Below are positions 33,971 to 41,513 of a stretch of 64,000 nt of DNA, piece after piece (the first letter of the stretch is position 1; the number at the start of each line of letters is the position of its first letter). The DNA is from Rhodobiaceae bacterium (GTDB lineage Bacteria > Pseudomonadota > Alphaproteobacteria > Parvibaculales > Parvibaculaceae): NCBI GenBank assembly GCA_021404525.1, contig JAAWWE010000007.1:62001-126000 (forward strand). The letters are read 5' to 3'. The notes beneath the pieces are model-generated. The model worked only from the letters and a program-made list of their open reading frames with translations. It did no database searches and was not told the origin of the DNA. The position numbers were made by a program, and so were the translations under genes.

Positions 33971-34698
33971 GCGTTGAGGCTGACGTCAAGCCATCGGCGC
34001 ATCACCCTGCGCGCAAAATCTGCTTGGGAGGCGTGATAGGTCGCTATATCGGTCTCCATCTGCGCGACATGAGGCGCTGGAGCTTCCTTGAGTTCCCCAG
34101 CATGGAGACGGGCCCAGTTCAAGAGAGTCGGCTGATCCAGCTCCAGATGAAACTGCAATCCCCAGTTAAGCTCGCCAATCCGGAATGCCTGACCGGGACA
34201 ATCCCGCCGTGTGGAAAGTGGAATGGCATGGGCTGGCAGTTCAAACGTATCCCCGTGCCATTGCATGAGGGGAAGGTTCGGTGGGCTTCCGGCCAACAAA
34301 GGGTCATCCTCTGCAGCAGGCAGCCAGGTTTGGGGAAGGAACCCCCATTCTGTGTGACCGAGAGGCTTCACTCGCCCGCCATGTGCATCAGCCATAAGCT
34401 GAGCGCCAAAACAAACGCCCATCACAGGTTTGTCGGCAGCGTCAAACGCGCGCATCAATTGTCGCGTTGGATCAATAAAGGAATGGTCAGCTTCATCCAG
34501 AATGCTCATGGCGCCGCCCAGGACGACAAGCCCGTCAAATCCATCGGGTGTTCTCGGCACAGCGCCCGGTAGATCAGGGTCATGGCTGATGTTTTTGTAG
34601 GGCACGAGTACGCTCGGGCGGTGACCTTGCGCTTCGGTCTCTTCCAAGAGGACGCCTGGTGGCGATCCTTCATCGTTCATGAGGAAGAGGATGCGCAT
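33955..34698 (-). CDS. Class I glutamine amidotransferase-like protein
   Basis: 247 aa. Catalytic Cys in MGVCFGAQLMADAHGG, His and Glu in GLQFHLELDQ; LVVLGGAMSILDE is the oxyanion region. The length fits the GMP-synthase-like amidotransferase group, many of which hydrolyse gamma-glutamyl compounds. AAAGGAG precedes ATG 34698. Its last codons double as the terminator arm of the convergent propeller gene. Confidence 0.9.
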   Translation of the reverse strand: MRILFLMNDEGSPPGVLLEETEAQGHRPSVLVPYKNISHDPDLPGAVPRTPDGFDGLVVLGGAMSILDEADHSFIDPTRQLMRAFDAADKPVMGVCFGAQLMADAHGGRVKPLGHTEWGFLPQTWLPAAEDDPLLAGSPPNLPLMQWHGDTFELPAHAIPLSTRRDCPGQAFRIGELNWGLQFHLELDQPTLLNWARLHAGELKEAPAPHVAQMETDIATYHASQADFARRVMRRWLDVSLNAKAGR

Positions 34699-34822
34699 GG
34701 GTGAGGTCTCCTTTGCCAGAATTTTGATGGACAGGCGCTCTTTGATGAATTTCCAACATTGAGTGTGGCAGCGGCAAGAACTAACTTTTCCCTTATGGGG
34801 GTCGTTGAGTAAGGAAGAAGCA

Positions 34823-35281
34823 ATGCATCGCCGAACCACCGCCCATTCAATCTCCACGAAATATTTGCGCCATGCGATTGCGACCGCTCTCTGCGTCGTT
34901 TTGTTGGTCGCCCTGCAGGCAGAAAACAGCCCCGCATTGAGTGCGGCACTGGCACCTGCTTCAGAAGAGCAGCGTGAACAGCGTTTTCAGGAACTCTCGT
35001 CCCGCCTGGACCTGACAGAAGACCAGGAGCCTCAGGTTCGCTCGATCCTGGCCGATGACCGTGAGACCCGCCTGTCCCTCTTGCGCGAGAACGGTGTGGA
35101 CCTTGAGGCGGGCGACAAGCCGAGCATGTTCACCATGATGGGCATGCGCTCTGACATGATGGCCATAAACGAGCAAACACGCGGTGAGCTCTCCACAATA
35201 CTCTCTGACGATCAGATGGACACCTACGATACGATCGCCAGCGAACGCCGTGCCCAGATGCGGGCAAGTATGGGCTTCTAG
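34823..35281 (+). CDS. Spy/CpxP-like periplasmic protein
   Basis: 152 aa. One N-terminal hydrophobic segment (residues 17-34, ATALCVVLLVALQA) acts as signal peptide or anchor. The rest is charged helix with two LTxxQ-like elements: RLDLTEDQEPQVRSIL and ILSDDQMDTYDTIASERR. This resembles Spy/CpxP stress chaperones. AAGGAAG precedes ATG 34823. Divergent from the amidotransferase gene. Confidence 0.7.
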   Translation: MHRRTTAHSISTKYLRHAIATALCVVLLVALQAENSPALSAALAPASEEQREQRFQELSSRLDLTEDQEPQVRSILADDRETRLSLLRENGVDLEAGDKPSMFTMMGMRSDMMAINEQTRGELSTILSDDQMDTYDTIASERRAQMRASMGF

Positions 35282-35309
35282 AAAACGCAGGCGCGCGGAC
35301 GTTAGCTGA

Positions 35310-35918
35310 TCAATCCGAGCGGCGCTCAGCCAACAATTCTTTTAGAACGCCATTCTGCAGGCTGTAGACAATGCCATGCACACAGAGTTCTTCGCCGCGT
35401 GCCCAGGCGTCTCTGACAATCGTGGTGTTGCAGACATTGTGGGTCTGTTCGACCACGTTGAGTTCGCAAAGCCGGTCAAGAAGAGCCTGTTTGTCCTCAA
35501 TCTTGGAAAGTTCATCCGCATTCAAGCGATAGACATCGCGGATGTGCTGCAGCCAATTATCAATCAGCCCGTGGGGTTGGTCTTCCAGTGACGCCGCAAC
35601 ACCGCCGCACCCATAGTGGCCGCAGACAATGATGTGCTTCACCTTCAGCACTTCCACCGCATATTGAATGACCGACAGGCAGTTCAGGTCGGAATGCACG
35701 ACCACATTGGCAATGTTCCGGTGAACAAAGACCTCACCAGGCGGCAGATCAATAATCTGATTGGCGGGAACACGGCTGTCGGCGCAGCCGATCCACAAAA
35801 ACTCTGGCGTCTGCTGATGCGAGAGGTTTTCGAAATAGTCCGGATCAATCTCCCGGATGCCATCTGCCCATTTCTTGTTGCGCTCGAGCAGGCTGCTAAT
35901 GTCCGTGACGTCATTCAT
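35310..35918 (-). CDS. can: Beta-carbonic anhydrase
   Basis: 202 aa. Zn ligands Cys45 (GCADSRV, with Asp47 and Arg49), His101 and Cys104 (CGHYGCGG), the full beta-class set. It interconverts CO2 and bicarbonate in the cytoplasm, supplying bicarbonate to carboxylases. The N-terminus (LLERNKKWAD) matches E. coli Can type. No neighbour in an operon is apparent. Confidence 0.96.
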   Translation of the reverse strand: MNDVTDISSLLERNKKWADGIREIDPDYFENLSHQQTPEFLWIGCADSRVPANQIIDLPPGEVFVHRNIANVVVHSDLNCLSVIQYAVEVLKVKHIIVCGHYGCGGVAASLEDQPHGLIDNWLQHIRDVYRLNADELSKIEDKQALLDRLCELNVVEQTHNVCNTTIVRDAWARGEELCVHGIVYSLQNGVLKELLAERRSD

Positions 35919-36021
35919 GTGCCGCGTATATCCCTTGGCCGACCAGTTGCTGGAAGCCCAAGTCTATACAGCCATTGGGGGTATTTGGAAAAGACCCTTG
36001 GCCAAGTGCGATATTTGAATT

Positions 36022-37002
36022 TTAGACTCCAGCGAACCGGTCTGTTGCCCGGATCATGACATCAACAATGCCCGGTTCTGTCGCAGTATGGCCGGCGTCG
36101 GGCACAATATTGAGCTCACCGGTTTCCCAGCCCTTGGCCAGCTCCCAGGCCGTAAACATGGGCGTCACAACATCATAGCGACCCTGGGCGATGACTCCCG
36201 GGATGCCGTTGAGCTTGTTGGCGTTCCGGATCAGTTGGTCCTGCGGTTCGAAAAAACCTTTGTTTACAAAGTAGTGGCACTCGATCCGCGCAAACGCCAA
36301 GGCGAAATGAGGATCATCAAACCGCGCGGCGCGTTCCGGGTCCTCCAGGAGGGAAAGCGTCGTTCCTTCCCAGACCGACCAGGCCCGCGCACAGGCAAGC
36401 TTGGCCTCTTCATCATCCCCTGTGAGGCGCTTGTAATAGGCGGCCATCAGGTCGCCGCGCTCTGCTTCGGGGATAGGCGCAATGAAGTTTTCCCAGGCGT
36501 CAGGATAGAGGGCGTCTGTCCCTTCTTGGTAAAACCAGTGAAGCTCCCTGGGGCGCAACGTGAAAATCCCGCGCATCACAAGCTCCGTGACCCTTGTCGG
36601 GTGGGTCTCCGCATAAGCAAGCGCAAGACAGGAGCCCCAGGAGCCACCACATACCTGCCAGGCCTCAATTCCCAGATGTTCGCGCAGGCGCTCAATGTCG
36701 GCAACCAGGTCCCAGGTCGTATTGCCCTCAAGCTCCGCATAGGGGCTCGAGCGGCCACAACCGCGTTGGTCGAACAAAATGATTCGGTACGCGTCAGGGT
36801 TGTGGGAGCGCCTCATGGTCGGGTTGCATCCGCCACCTGGACCCCCATGAAGGATGACCACCGGTTTGCCGTCCGGGTTGCCGCACTCTTCATAGAACAG
36901 CGTATGGACGGGCGATACGGCGAGCATGCCGGAATTGTAGGCGTCGATTTCAGGGTAAAGAGGGCGCCGTTTAGCACCGGTGACCGGGTCGGTAAGAGAC
37001 AT
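36022..37002 (-). CDS. pip: Proline iminopeptidase
   Basis: 326 aa, alpha/beta hydrolase. HGGPGGG (oxyanion), FDQRGCGRS, nucleophile GGSWGSCLALAYAETHP, and a C-terminal IVPDAGHTATEP with the catalytic His; the acid Asp is in QGRYDVVTP. It removes N-terminal proline from peptides. It starts about 90 bp from a CtrA box, on the side away from nrdA. Confidence 0.94.
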   Translation of the reverse strand: MSLTDPVTGAKRRPLYPEIDAYNSGMLAVSPVHTLFYEECGNPDGKPVVILHGGPGGGCNPTMRRSHNPDAYRIILFDQRGCGRSSPYAELEGNTTWDLVADIERLREHLGIEAWQVCGGSWGSCLALAYAETHPTRVTELVMRGIFTLRPRELHWFYQEGTDALYPDAWENFIAPIPEAERGDLMAAYYKRLTGDDEEAKLACARAWSVWEGTTLSLLEDPERAARFDDPHFALAFARIECHYFVNKGFFEPQDQLIRNANKLNGIPGVIAQGRYDVVTPMFTAWELAKGWETGELNIVPDAGHTATEPGIVDVMIRATDRFAGV

Positions 37003-37094
37003 TTTGAACGAGTGTCCTTTATACGGTTAGGGGCACCCACAATGTGCGCCATGGAAACTTTGTGCACCAAAAAACACACAGTGAAAACAGTGCG

Positions 37095-37110
37095 TTAACC
37101 TTTCATTAAC
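37095..37110. promoter_or_regulatory. CtrA-type box upstream of nrdA
   Basis: TTAACCTTTCATTAAC is an exact TTAA-N7-TTAAC. It sits about 30 bp upstream of the predicted nrdA -35 element and about 90 bp from the divergent iminopeptidase start. Confidence 0.65.
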
Positions 37111-37131
37111 CAAAAAAATTCGAAACCGTGA

Positions 37132-37178
37132 ACACTACCTGTTGACGCGCGGTTCGCAGCGGATACTATATCTGGACG
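37132..37178 (+). promoter_or_regulatory. Two NrdR-like boxes over the nrdA promoter
   Basis: Box A ACACTACCTGTTGACG (37132-37147) and box B ATACTATATCTGGACG (37163-37178) both resemble the NrdR consensus acaCwAtATaTwGtgt and are offset by exactly 31 bp, the usual three-turn spacing of NrdR box pairs. A sigma70-like promoter lies across them: TTGACG (37142-37147), 16-bp spacer, TACTAT (37164-37169). The remaining ~190 bp to the start codon is a long leader with one small hairpin (CTGCTC/GAGCAG, 37238-37258). Confidence 0.65.
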
Positions 37179-37364
37179 CGCTGCCCACCGCTGGGGCGAC
37201 CTTCAAGGCGCAGCGTAATCACAGGATTGAATGCGTTCTGCTCATGTAAAAAGAGCAGCGAGGATTGTGCACATGGGTGCGCGAGCCGGGGACTTTGTGT
37301 CTCGAATGTGGGGTTTTGAATCTGTTTTCGGCGGCGGGAACGGGTCAATTTGGGGGCAGAATAT

Positions 37365-39407
37365 ATGTTCAACGATACGTCCAAATCGGTCGATCTGTCA
37401 GAGATCGAGGCCACCGTTTCGGCGATTATTACAGGCGAACGTCAGGCTGTTCGCCGGACTAAGGGCGCGGAGACCGCGGAACCAGAAATGCCATTCGAAG
37501 CCGCAGATCAGACGGTCCAGTATGAAGGCCGTCCATCAGTAAAAGTCGATCGCTCTCGCGATGCGCTGCTGACCGAGTTCGGCAAGGCGACCTTGACCGA
37601 CCGCTATCTGATGCCTGGTGAGAGCTTCCAGGACCTGTTTGCCCGTGTCGCGAGCTACTACGCCGACAAGGACGATCCAGACCACGCCCAGCGTCTTTAT
37701 GACTACATTTCCAAGCTGTGGTTCATGCCAGCGACCCCCGTTCTTTCAAACGGCGGCACCGAGCGCGGCCTGCCCATTTCCTGCTTCCTGAACGAAGCCA
37801 ATGACACGCTGGAAGGCATTGTTGGTCTCTGGAACGAAAATGTCTGGCTCGCAGCCAAAGGCGGCGGCATCGGCTCCTACTGGGGCAACCTGCGCTCCAT
37901 CGGCGAAAAAGTCGGCGGCAACGGTAAAACGAGCGGCATCGTTCCTTTCATCCGCGTGATGGACTCGCTTACCTTAGCGATCAGCCAGGGCTCGCTCCGT
38001 CGTGGCTCGGCAGCTTGCTATCTGCCAATCGATCACCCGGAAGTCGAAGAGTTCATCGAGATCCGCCGTCCAACCGGGGGCGATCCGAACCGCAAGGCGC
38101 TCAACCTGCACCACGGCATTCTGATTTCTGATGCGTTCATGCGCGCCGTGGAGAATGACGAGGACTGGGCGCTTCTCTCGCCAAAAGACAAATCGGTTCA
38201 GAAGACCGTCTCAGCACGCTCGCTTTGGATCCGCATGCTCACCGCACGCATCGAAACCGGCGAGCCTTACATGATCTTCAAGGACACAGTGAACAATGCG
38301 CGCCCTGAGCAGCAAAAGCTTGCAGGCCTTGAGGTAAAGACCTCAAACCTCTGCGCTGAAATTACCCTGCCAACCGGCATTGACCATCACGGCAAGGCAC
38401 GCACCGCGGTCTGCTGTCTCTCGTCCTTGAATGTTGAGAAGTTCCAGGAATGGGAAAGCCATCCGCAATTCATCGAAGATGTGATGCGCTTCCTCGACAA
38501 TGTCATCCAGGACTTTATCGACCGCGCGCCCGATGAAATGGCGCAAGCGAAATATTCCGCGATGCGCGAACGCTCTGTCGGCCTCGGCGTCATGGGCTTC
38601 CACTCTTTCATGCAAGCCAACATGATCCCATTTGAGGGCGTGATGGCGAAGGTCTGGAACAAGAAGATCTTCAATCATATTGACGGTCAGGCATCAGCCG
38701 CCTCAAAGAAACTGGCTGAAGAGCGCGGCGCCTGCCCCGATGCCGAAGATTACGGCATCATGGAACGCTTCTCCAACAAGTCAGCTGTCGCACCGACCGC
38801 ATCGATTTCCATCATTTGCGGTGGCACGTCGGCGGGCATTGAGCCCATCGCGGCAAACAGCTTCACCCATAAAACGCTGTCGGGCTCCCACAATGTGCGG
38901 AACCGTCACCTGACGAAGCTCTTGGAAGAAAAAGGCCGCAATGATGATGAGACCTGGTCGTCCATTGTCACCAATGGCGGCTCTGTCGCCCATCTTGATT
39001 TCCTGGATGACCTGGAAAAAGACGTCTTCAAGACAGCCTTTGAAATCGATCAGCGCTGGGTCATCGAGCATGCTGGCGACCGTGCGCCCATGATCGACCA
39101 GGCGCAAAGCGTGAACCTCTTCGTGCCTGCCAATGTGCATAAGCGCGAGCTGCACCAGCTGCACTTCCAGGCCTGGAAGCAGGGCGTGAAATCGCTCTAC
39201 TACTGCCGCTCGCTCTCAATCCAGCGCGCAGAAAGCGACAGCTCCCATCAGGCGAAGGAAGCCGAAAAGGCAAGCGGCGCGGCGGATATTCCACTCAAGA
39301 CCCTCACCGAGGTTGCCGTGGAAACCCGTCTCTCTCAGAACGAGCCTGCGCAGAAGATCAACCCGGCTGAGATGAACGATTATGACGAGTGTCTCGCCTG
39401 CCAGTAG
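37365..39407 (+). CDS. nrdA: Ribonucleoside-diphosphate reductase, alpha subunit
   Basis: 680 aa. It reduces ribonucleotides to deoxyribonucleotides. Redox cysteines Cys140 (PISCFLNE) and Cys350 (AVCCLSS), thiyl-radical Cys330 (NLCAEI), radical-transfer tyrosines in SLYYCRS, and the C-terminal shuttle pair DECLACQ are all present. The N-terminal ~55 residues are short and acidic, with no ATP-cone, so overall-activity control by dATP is probably missing. GGGGGCAG precedes ATG 37365. nrdB follows after a 133-bp gap holding a palindrome. Confidence 0.96.
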   Translation: MFNDTSKSVDLSEIEATVSAIITGERQAVRRTKGAETAEPEMPFEAADQTVQYEGRPSVKVDRSRDALLTEFGKATLTDRYLMPGESFQDLFARVASYYADKDDPDHAQRLYDYISKLWFMPATPVLSNGGTERGLPISCFLNEANDTLEGIVGLWNENVWLAAKGGGIGSYWGNLRSIGEKVGGNGKTSGIVPFIRVMDSLTLAISQGSLRRGSAACYLPIDHPEVEEFIEIRRPTGGDPNRKALNLHHGILISDAFMRAVENDEDWALLSPKDKSVQKTVSARSLWIRMLTARIETGEPYMIFKDTVNNARPEQQKLAGLEVKTSNLCAEITLPTGIDHHGKARTAVCCLSSLNVEKFQEWESHPQFIEDVMRFLDNVIQDFIDRAPDEMAQAKYSAMRERSVGLGVMGFHSFMQANMIPFEGVMAKVWNKKIFNHIDGQASAASKKLAEERGACPDAEDYGIMERFSNKSAVAPTASISIICGGTSAGIEPIAANSFTHKTLSGSHNVRNRHLTKLLEEKGRNDDETWSSIVTNGGSVAHLDFLDDLEKDVFKTAFEIDQRWVIEHAGDRAPMIDQAQSVNLFVPANVHKRELHQLHFQAWKQGVKSLYYCRSLSIQRAESDSSHQAKEAEKASGAADIPLKTLTEVAVETRLSQNEPAQKINPAEMNDYDECLACQ

Positions 39408-39414
39408 AACATAA

Positions 39415-39444
39415 TGTCATTGCCCGACTTGTTCGGGCAATCCA
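39415..39444. repeat. Solo palindromic repeat between nrdA and nrdB
   Basis: 30 bp with ends TGTCAT...ATCCA, arms TTGCCCGA/TCGGGCAA and loop CTTGT. It shares the ends and loop (CTTGW) with the pair flanking the GIY-YIG gene but has different, self-complementary arms. No T-run follows, so it is not a terminator. Confidence 0.75.
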
Positions 39445-39540
39445 GGGGCGGCGGGCAGGAGCCTTTGCCGCCCTCTTTGCCCCAGAAGGAATGTGCTGAG
39501 GCAAAGGAGAACGAAGCGATAAGAGCAGAAAGCGGAAAAC

Positions 39541-40500
39541 ATGTCCCTTCTTGAAGAACGCGCAACCTACAAGCCCTTCCGCTACCCTTGGGCCTATGAC
39601 GCCTGGCTGACCCAGCAGCGCATTCACTGGTTGCCGGAAGAAGTGCCGCTGGCAGATGATGTGAAGGACTGGGCGAAGGTCATGACCGAGCCCGAGCGCA
39701 ATCTGCTGACGCAAATTTTCCGCTTCTTCGTGCAGGCCGACGTGGAAGTGAACAATTGCTACATGCGTCACTATTCCCGTGTCTTTAAGCCGACCGAAGT
39801 GCAGATGATGCTGGCCGCTTTCTCCAATATCGAGACAGTCCACATCTCCGCCTATTCCCACCTGCTCGATACGATCGGCATGCCGGAAGTGGAGTACGAA
39901 GCCTTCCTCAAATATGAGGAGATGAAGGACAAGTACGACTATATGCAGGAATGGGGCGTGGAGACGAAAGAAGACATCGCGAAAACCCTCGCGGTCTTCG
40001 GCGCCTTCACCGAAGGTGTGCAGCTCTTTGCAAGCTTCGCGATCCTCATGAACTTCCCGCGCTTCAACAAGATGAAGGGCATGGGCCAGATCGTCACCTG
40101 GTCCGCCCGCGATGAAACGCTGCACACGGAAAGTGCCATTAAGCTCTTCCGGACCTTTGTGGATGAGAACCCGGAACTTTGGAACGAGAAGCTCCAGAAG
40201 GATATCTACAAGGCCTGCGAAACCATCATCACCCATGAGGATGCGTTCATCGATCTGGCGTTCGAGATGGGCGCGGTCGAAGGCCTAAGCGCGGAAGAGG
40301 TGAAAAGCTATATCCGCTGGATCGCCAATCGTCGCCTGACGCAGCTGGGCCTCTTGCCCATCTACCGGGTTGATAAAAACCCGCTGCCCTGGATGGACGA
40401 AATGCTGAACGGCATTGAGCACACCAACTTCTTTGAGAACCGCGCGACGGAATATTCCAAAGCCTCCACCGAAGGCAGCTGGGAAGAAGCGTTTGATTGA
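39541..40500 (+). CDS. nrdB: Ribonucleoside-diphosphate reductase, beta subunit
   Basis: 319 aa. Di-iron site: Asp in VQADVEVNN, Glu98 and His101 (IETVHISAYSH), Glu in FTEGVQLF, Glu and His in ARDETLHTESA. Tyr105 is at the spacing of the E. coli radical Tyr122, so it is a class I, tyrosyl-radical type. No ATP-cone is fused to it either. It pairs with nrdA just upstream. Confidence 0.96.
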   Translation: MSLLEERATYKPFRYPWAYDAWLTQQRIHWLPEEVPLADDVKDWAKVMTEPERNLLTQIFRFFVQADVEVNNCYMRHYSRVFKPTEVQMMLAAFSNIETVHISAYSHLLDTIGMPEVEYEAFLKYEEMKDKYDYMQEWGVETKEDIAKTLAVFGAFTEGVQLFASFAILMNFPRFNKMKGMGQIVTWSARDETLHTESAIKLFRTFVDENPELWNEKLQKDIYKACETIITHEDAFIDLAFEMGAVEGLSAEEVKSYIRWIANRRLTQLGLLPIYRVDKNPLPWMDEMLNGIEHTNFFENRATEYSKASTEGSWEEAFD

Positions 40501-40570
40501 GGGGCATTGCCCTTAATCTCTACGCCTGTCGTTGCTCTAACTTGTTCCGTGAGTTACTCCAAAAAAACAC

Positions 40571-40600
40571 TGTCATCCTCGGGCTTGACCCGAGGATCCA
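40571..40600 (+). repeat. Left palindromic end of the GIY-YIG element
   Basis: Begins TGTCATCCTCGGG, loop CTTGA, ends CCCGAGGATCCA. Arms ATCCTCGGG/CCCGAGGAT. Confidence 0.85.
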
Positions 40601-40621
40601 TTGGGCCGTCCTTCAAAACAC

Positions 40622-40915
40622 TCAGCTAACGATCTCCTCGTACAAATCCCGCCAGTCCGGATTGTCTTTCTCAATCAGATCAATCTTCCACTGACGTACC
40701 CAGTGCTTGAGGTTTTTCTCCCGCTGGATGGCACTTTCGATGCTGCCATGGGTTTCAAACCATACGAGCCGCTTCACGCCATGTGTTTTCGTGAAGCCAT
40801 CAACAAGACCTTTCTTGTGTTCATGGACACGGCGCACAAGATTGTTGGTGACGCCTATGTAAAGCGTCCCATTCCTTTTGTTCGTCAGCATGTAGACATA
40901 GTAGCTCTTGTCCAT
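40622..40915 (-). CDS. GIY-YIG nuclease domain protein
   Basis: 97 aa, a lone GIY-YIG domain: YYVYMLTNK and TLYIGVTNNLVRRVHEHK carry the two tyrosines and the Arg, and SAIQREKNLKHW the Glu. The basic C-terminal WKIDLIEKDNPDWRDLYEEI is typical of a small GIY-YIG group that occurs in several copies in many bacterial genomes. The gene lies wholly between inverted palindromes. Expected activity is DNA strand cleavage; possible roles are repair or movement of the flanking repeats. The AGGAG upstream is rather far (15 bases) from ATG 40915. Confidence 0.92.
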   Translation of the reverse strand: MDKSYYVYMLTNKRNGTLYIGVTNNLVRRVHEHKKGLVDGFTKTHGVKRLVWFETHGSIESAIQREKNLKHWVRQWKIDLIEKDNPDWRDLYEEIVS

Positions 40916-40934
40916 GGGTTGAGCGTTCCGCTCC

Positions 40935-40964
40935 TGGACCCTCGGGTCAAGCCCGAGGGTGACA
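40935..40964 (-). repeat. Right palindromic end of the GIY-YIG element (inverted)
   Basis: On the - strand begins TGTCACCCTCGGG, loop CTTGA, ends CCCGAGGGTCCA. On this strand the next bases (GGAGCGG) resemble those after the solo repeat (GGGGCGG). Confidence 0.85.
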
Positions 40965-41104
40965 ATAAGTAGGGGGCGTCATACTCGGTGACCCCCCTGC
41001 AGTTGCGTCTCTCGCATGGGAACCCTATCGTCAGTCTAGGGAATGTTGCATTGCGCTGAACCGCGGCGCGGGCGCAAAGATAAAATCCAAATGGGGGCAC
41101 GAAC

Positions 41105-41497
41105 ATGGCCGACGTCACTTTGACCACAAGCTTATTCTGGGCAGCAAGTTTGCTTTCGCTTGTCGGTTTCGGCATTCACACGATTGCCGGGCAAAGACTT
41201 GTGATGACGCCGCTCATGGGAAATGAACATCTGGAGCTGCAGCAGAGGTGGTTTCACTTTGTCGCCTGGCACGGGGTCTCTATTTCATTCGCGGCCTATA
41301 CGGCGGCCTTCGCCTATGCCGCACTAAGCCCAGGCGGTCTGGATGTGGCGATTTTGATGACGATCATGAACGCGGCAATCGCGCTCATGTTCATCGGCGT
41401 TGGCGTCAAAGGCGACCCGATGGTTTTCAAATTCCCGGGGCTTTATCTCGCCCTTGGAACGACCGCCCTTGGCGCCGCAGGCGCGCTCACCGCTTAG
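41105..41497 (+). CDS. Small integral membrane protein, unknown
   Basis: 130 aa, four predicted membrane helices (about 8-30, 48-72, 78-98, 105-128) with a short charged loop around residues 34-48. No family recognised with confidence. GGGGGCAC precedes ATG 41105. It converges on the DUF3604 gene. Confidence 0.7.
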   Translation: MADVTLTTSLFWAASLLSLVGFGIHTIAGQRLVMTPLMGNEHLELQQRWFHFVAWHGVSISFAAYTAAFAYAALSPGGLDVAILMTIMNAAIALMFIGVGVKGDPMVFKFPGLYLALGTTALGAAGALTA

Positions 41498-41513
41498 ACG
41501 GAAGCCCAGAGCC

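Larger units (their letters stand above)
40571..40964. mobile_element. Putative minimal element: GIY-YIG gene between inverted palindromic repeats
   Basis: A 394-bp unit. Its two ends are 30-bp inverted copies of one sequence differing at only two bases. The single gene inside encodes a GIY-YIG nuclease and nearly fills it. Each end is itself a 9-bp-arm hairpin. The two differing bases face each other in the stem (T-A in one copy, C-G in the other), so pairing is preserved. No target-site duplication is evident. Confidence 0.55.

Noticed and set aside
36088-37098. 336-codon + strand ORF opposite the proline iminopeptidase gene
   Set aside because: It is a shadow of a clearly identified enzyme with all catalytic motifs on the - strand.
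39415-39444. Palindrome after nrdA as a transcription terminator
   Set aside because: No T-run follows on either strand, and the sequence matches the repeat family seen around the GIY-YIG gene.
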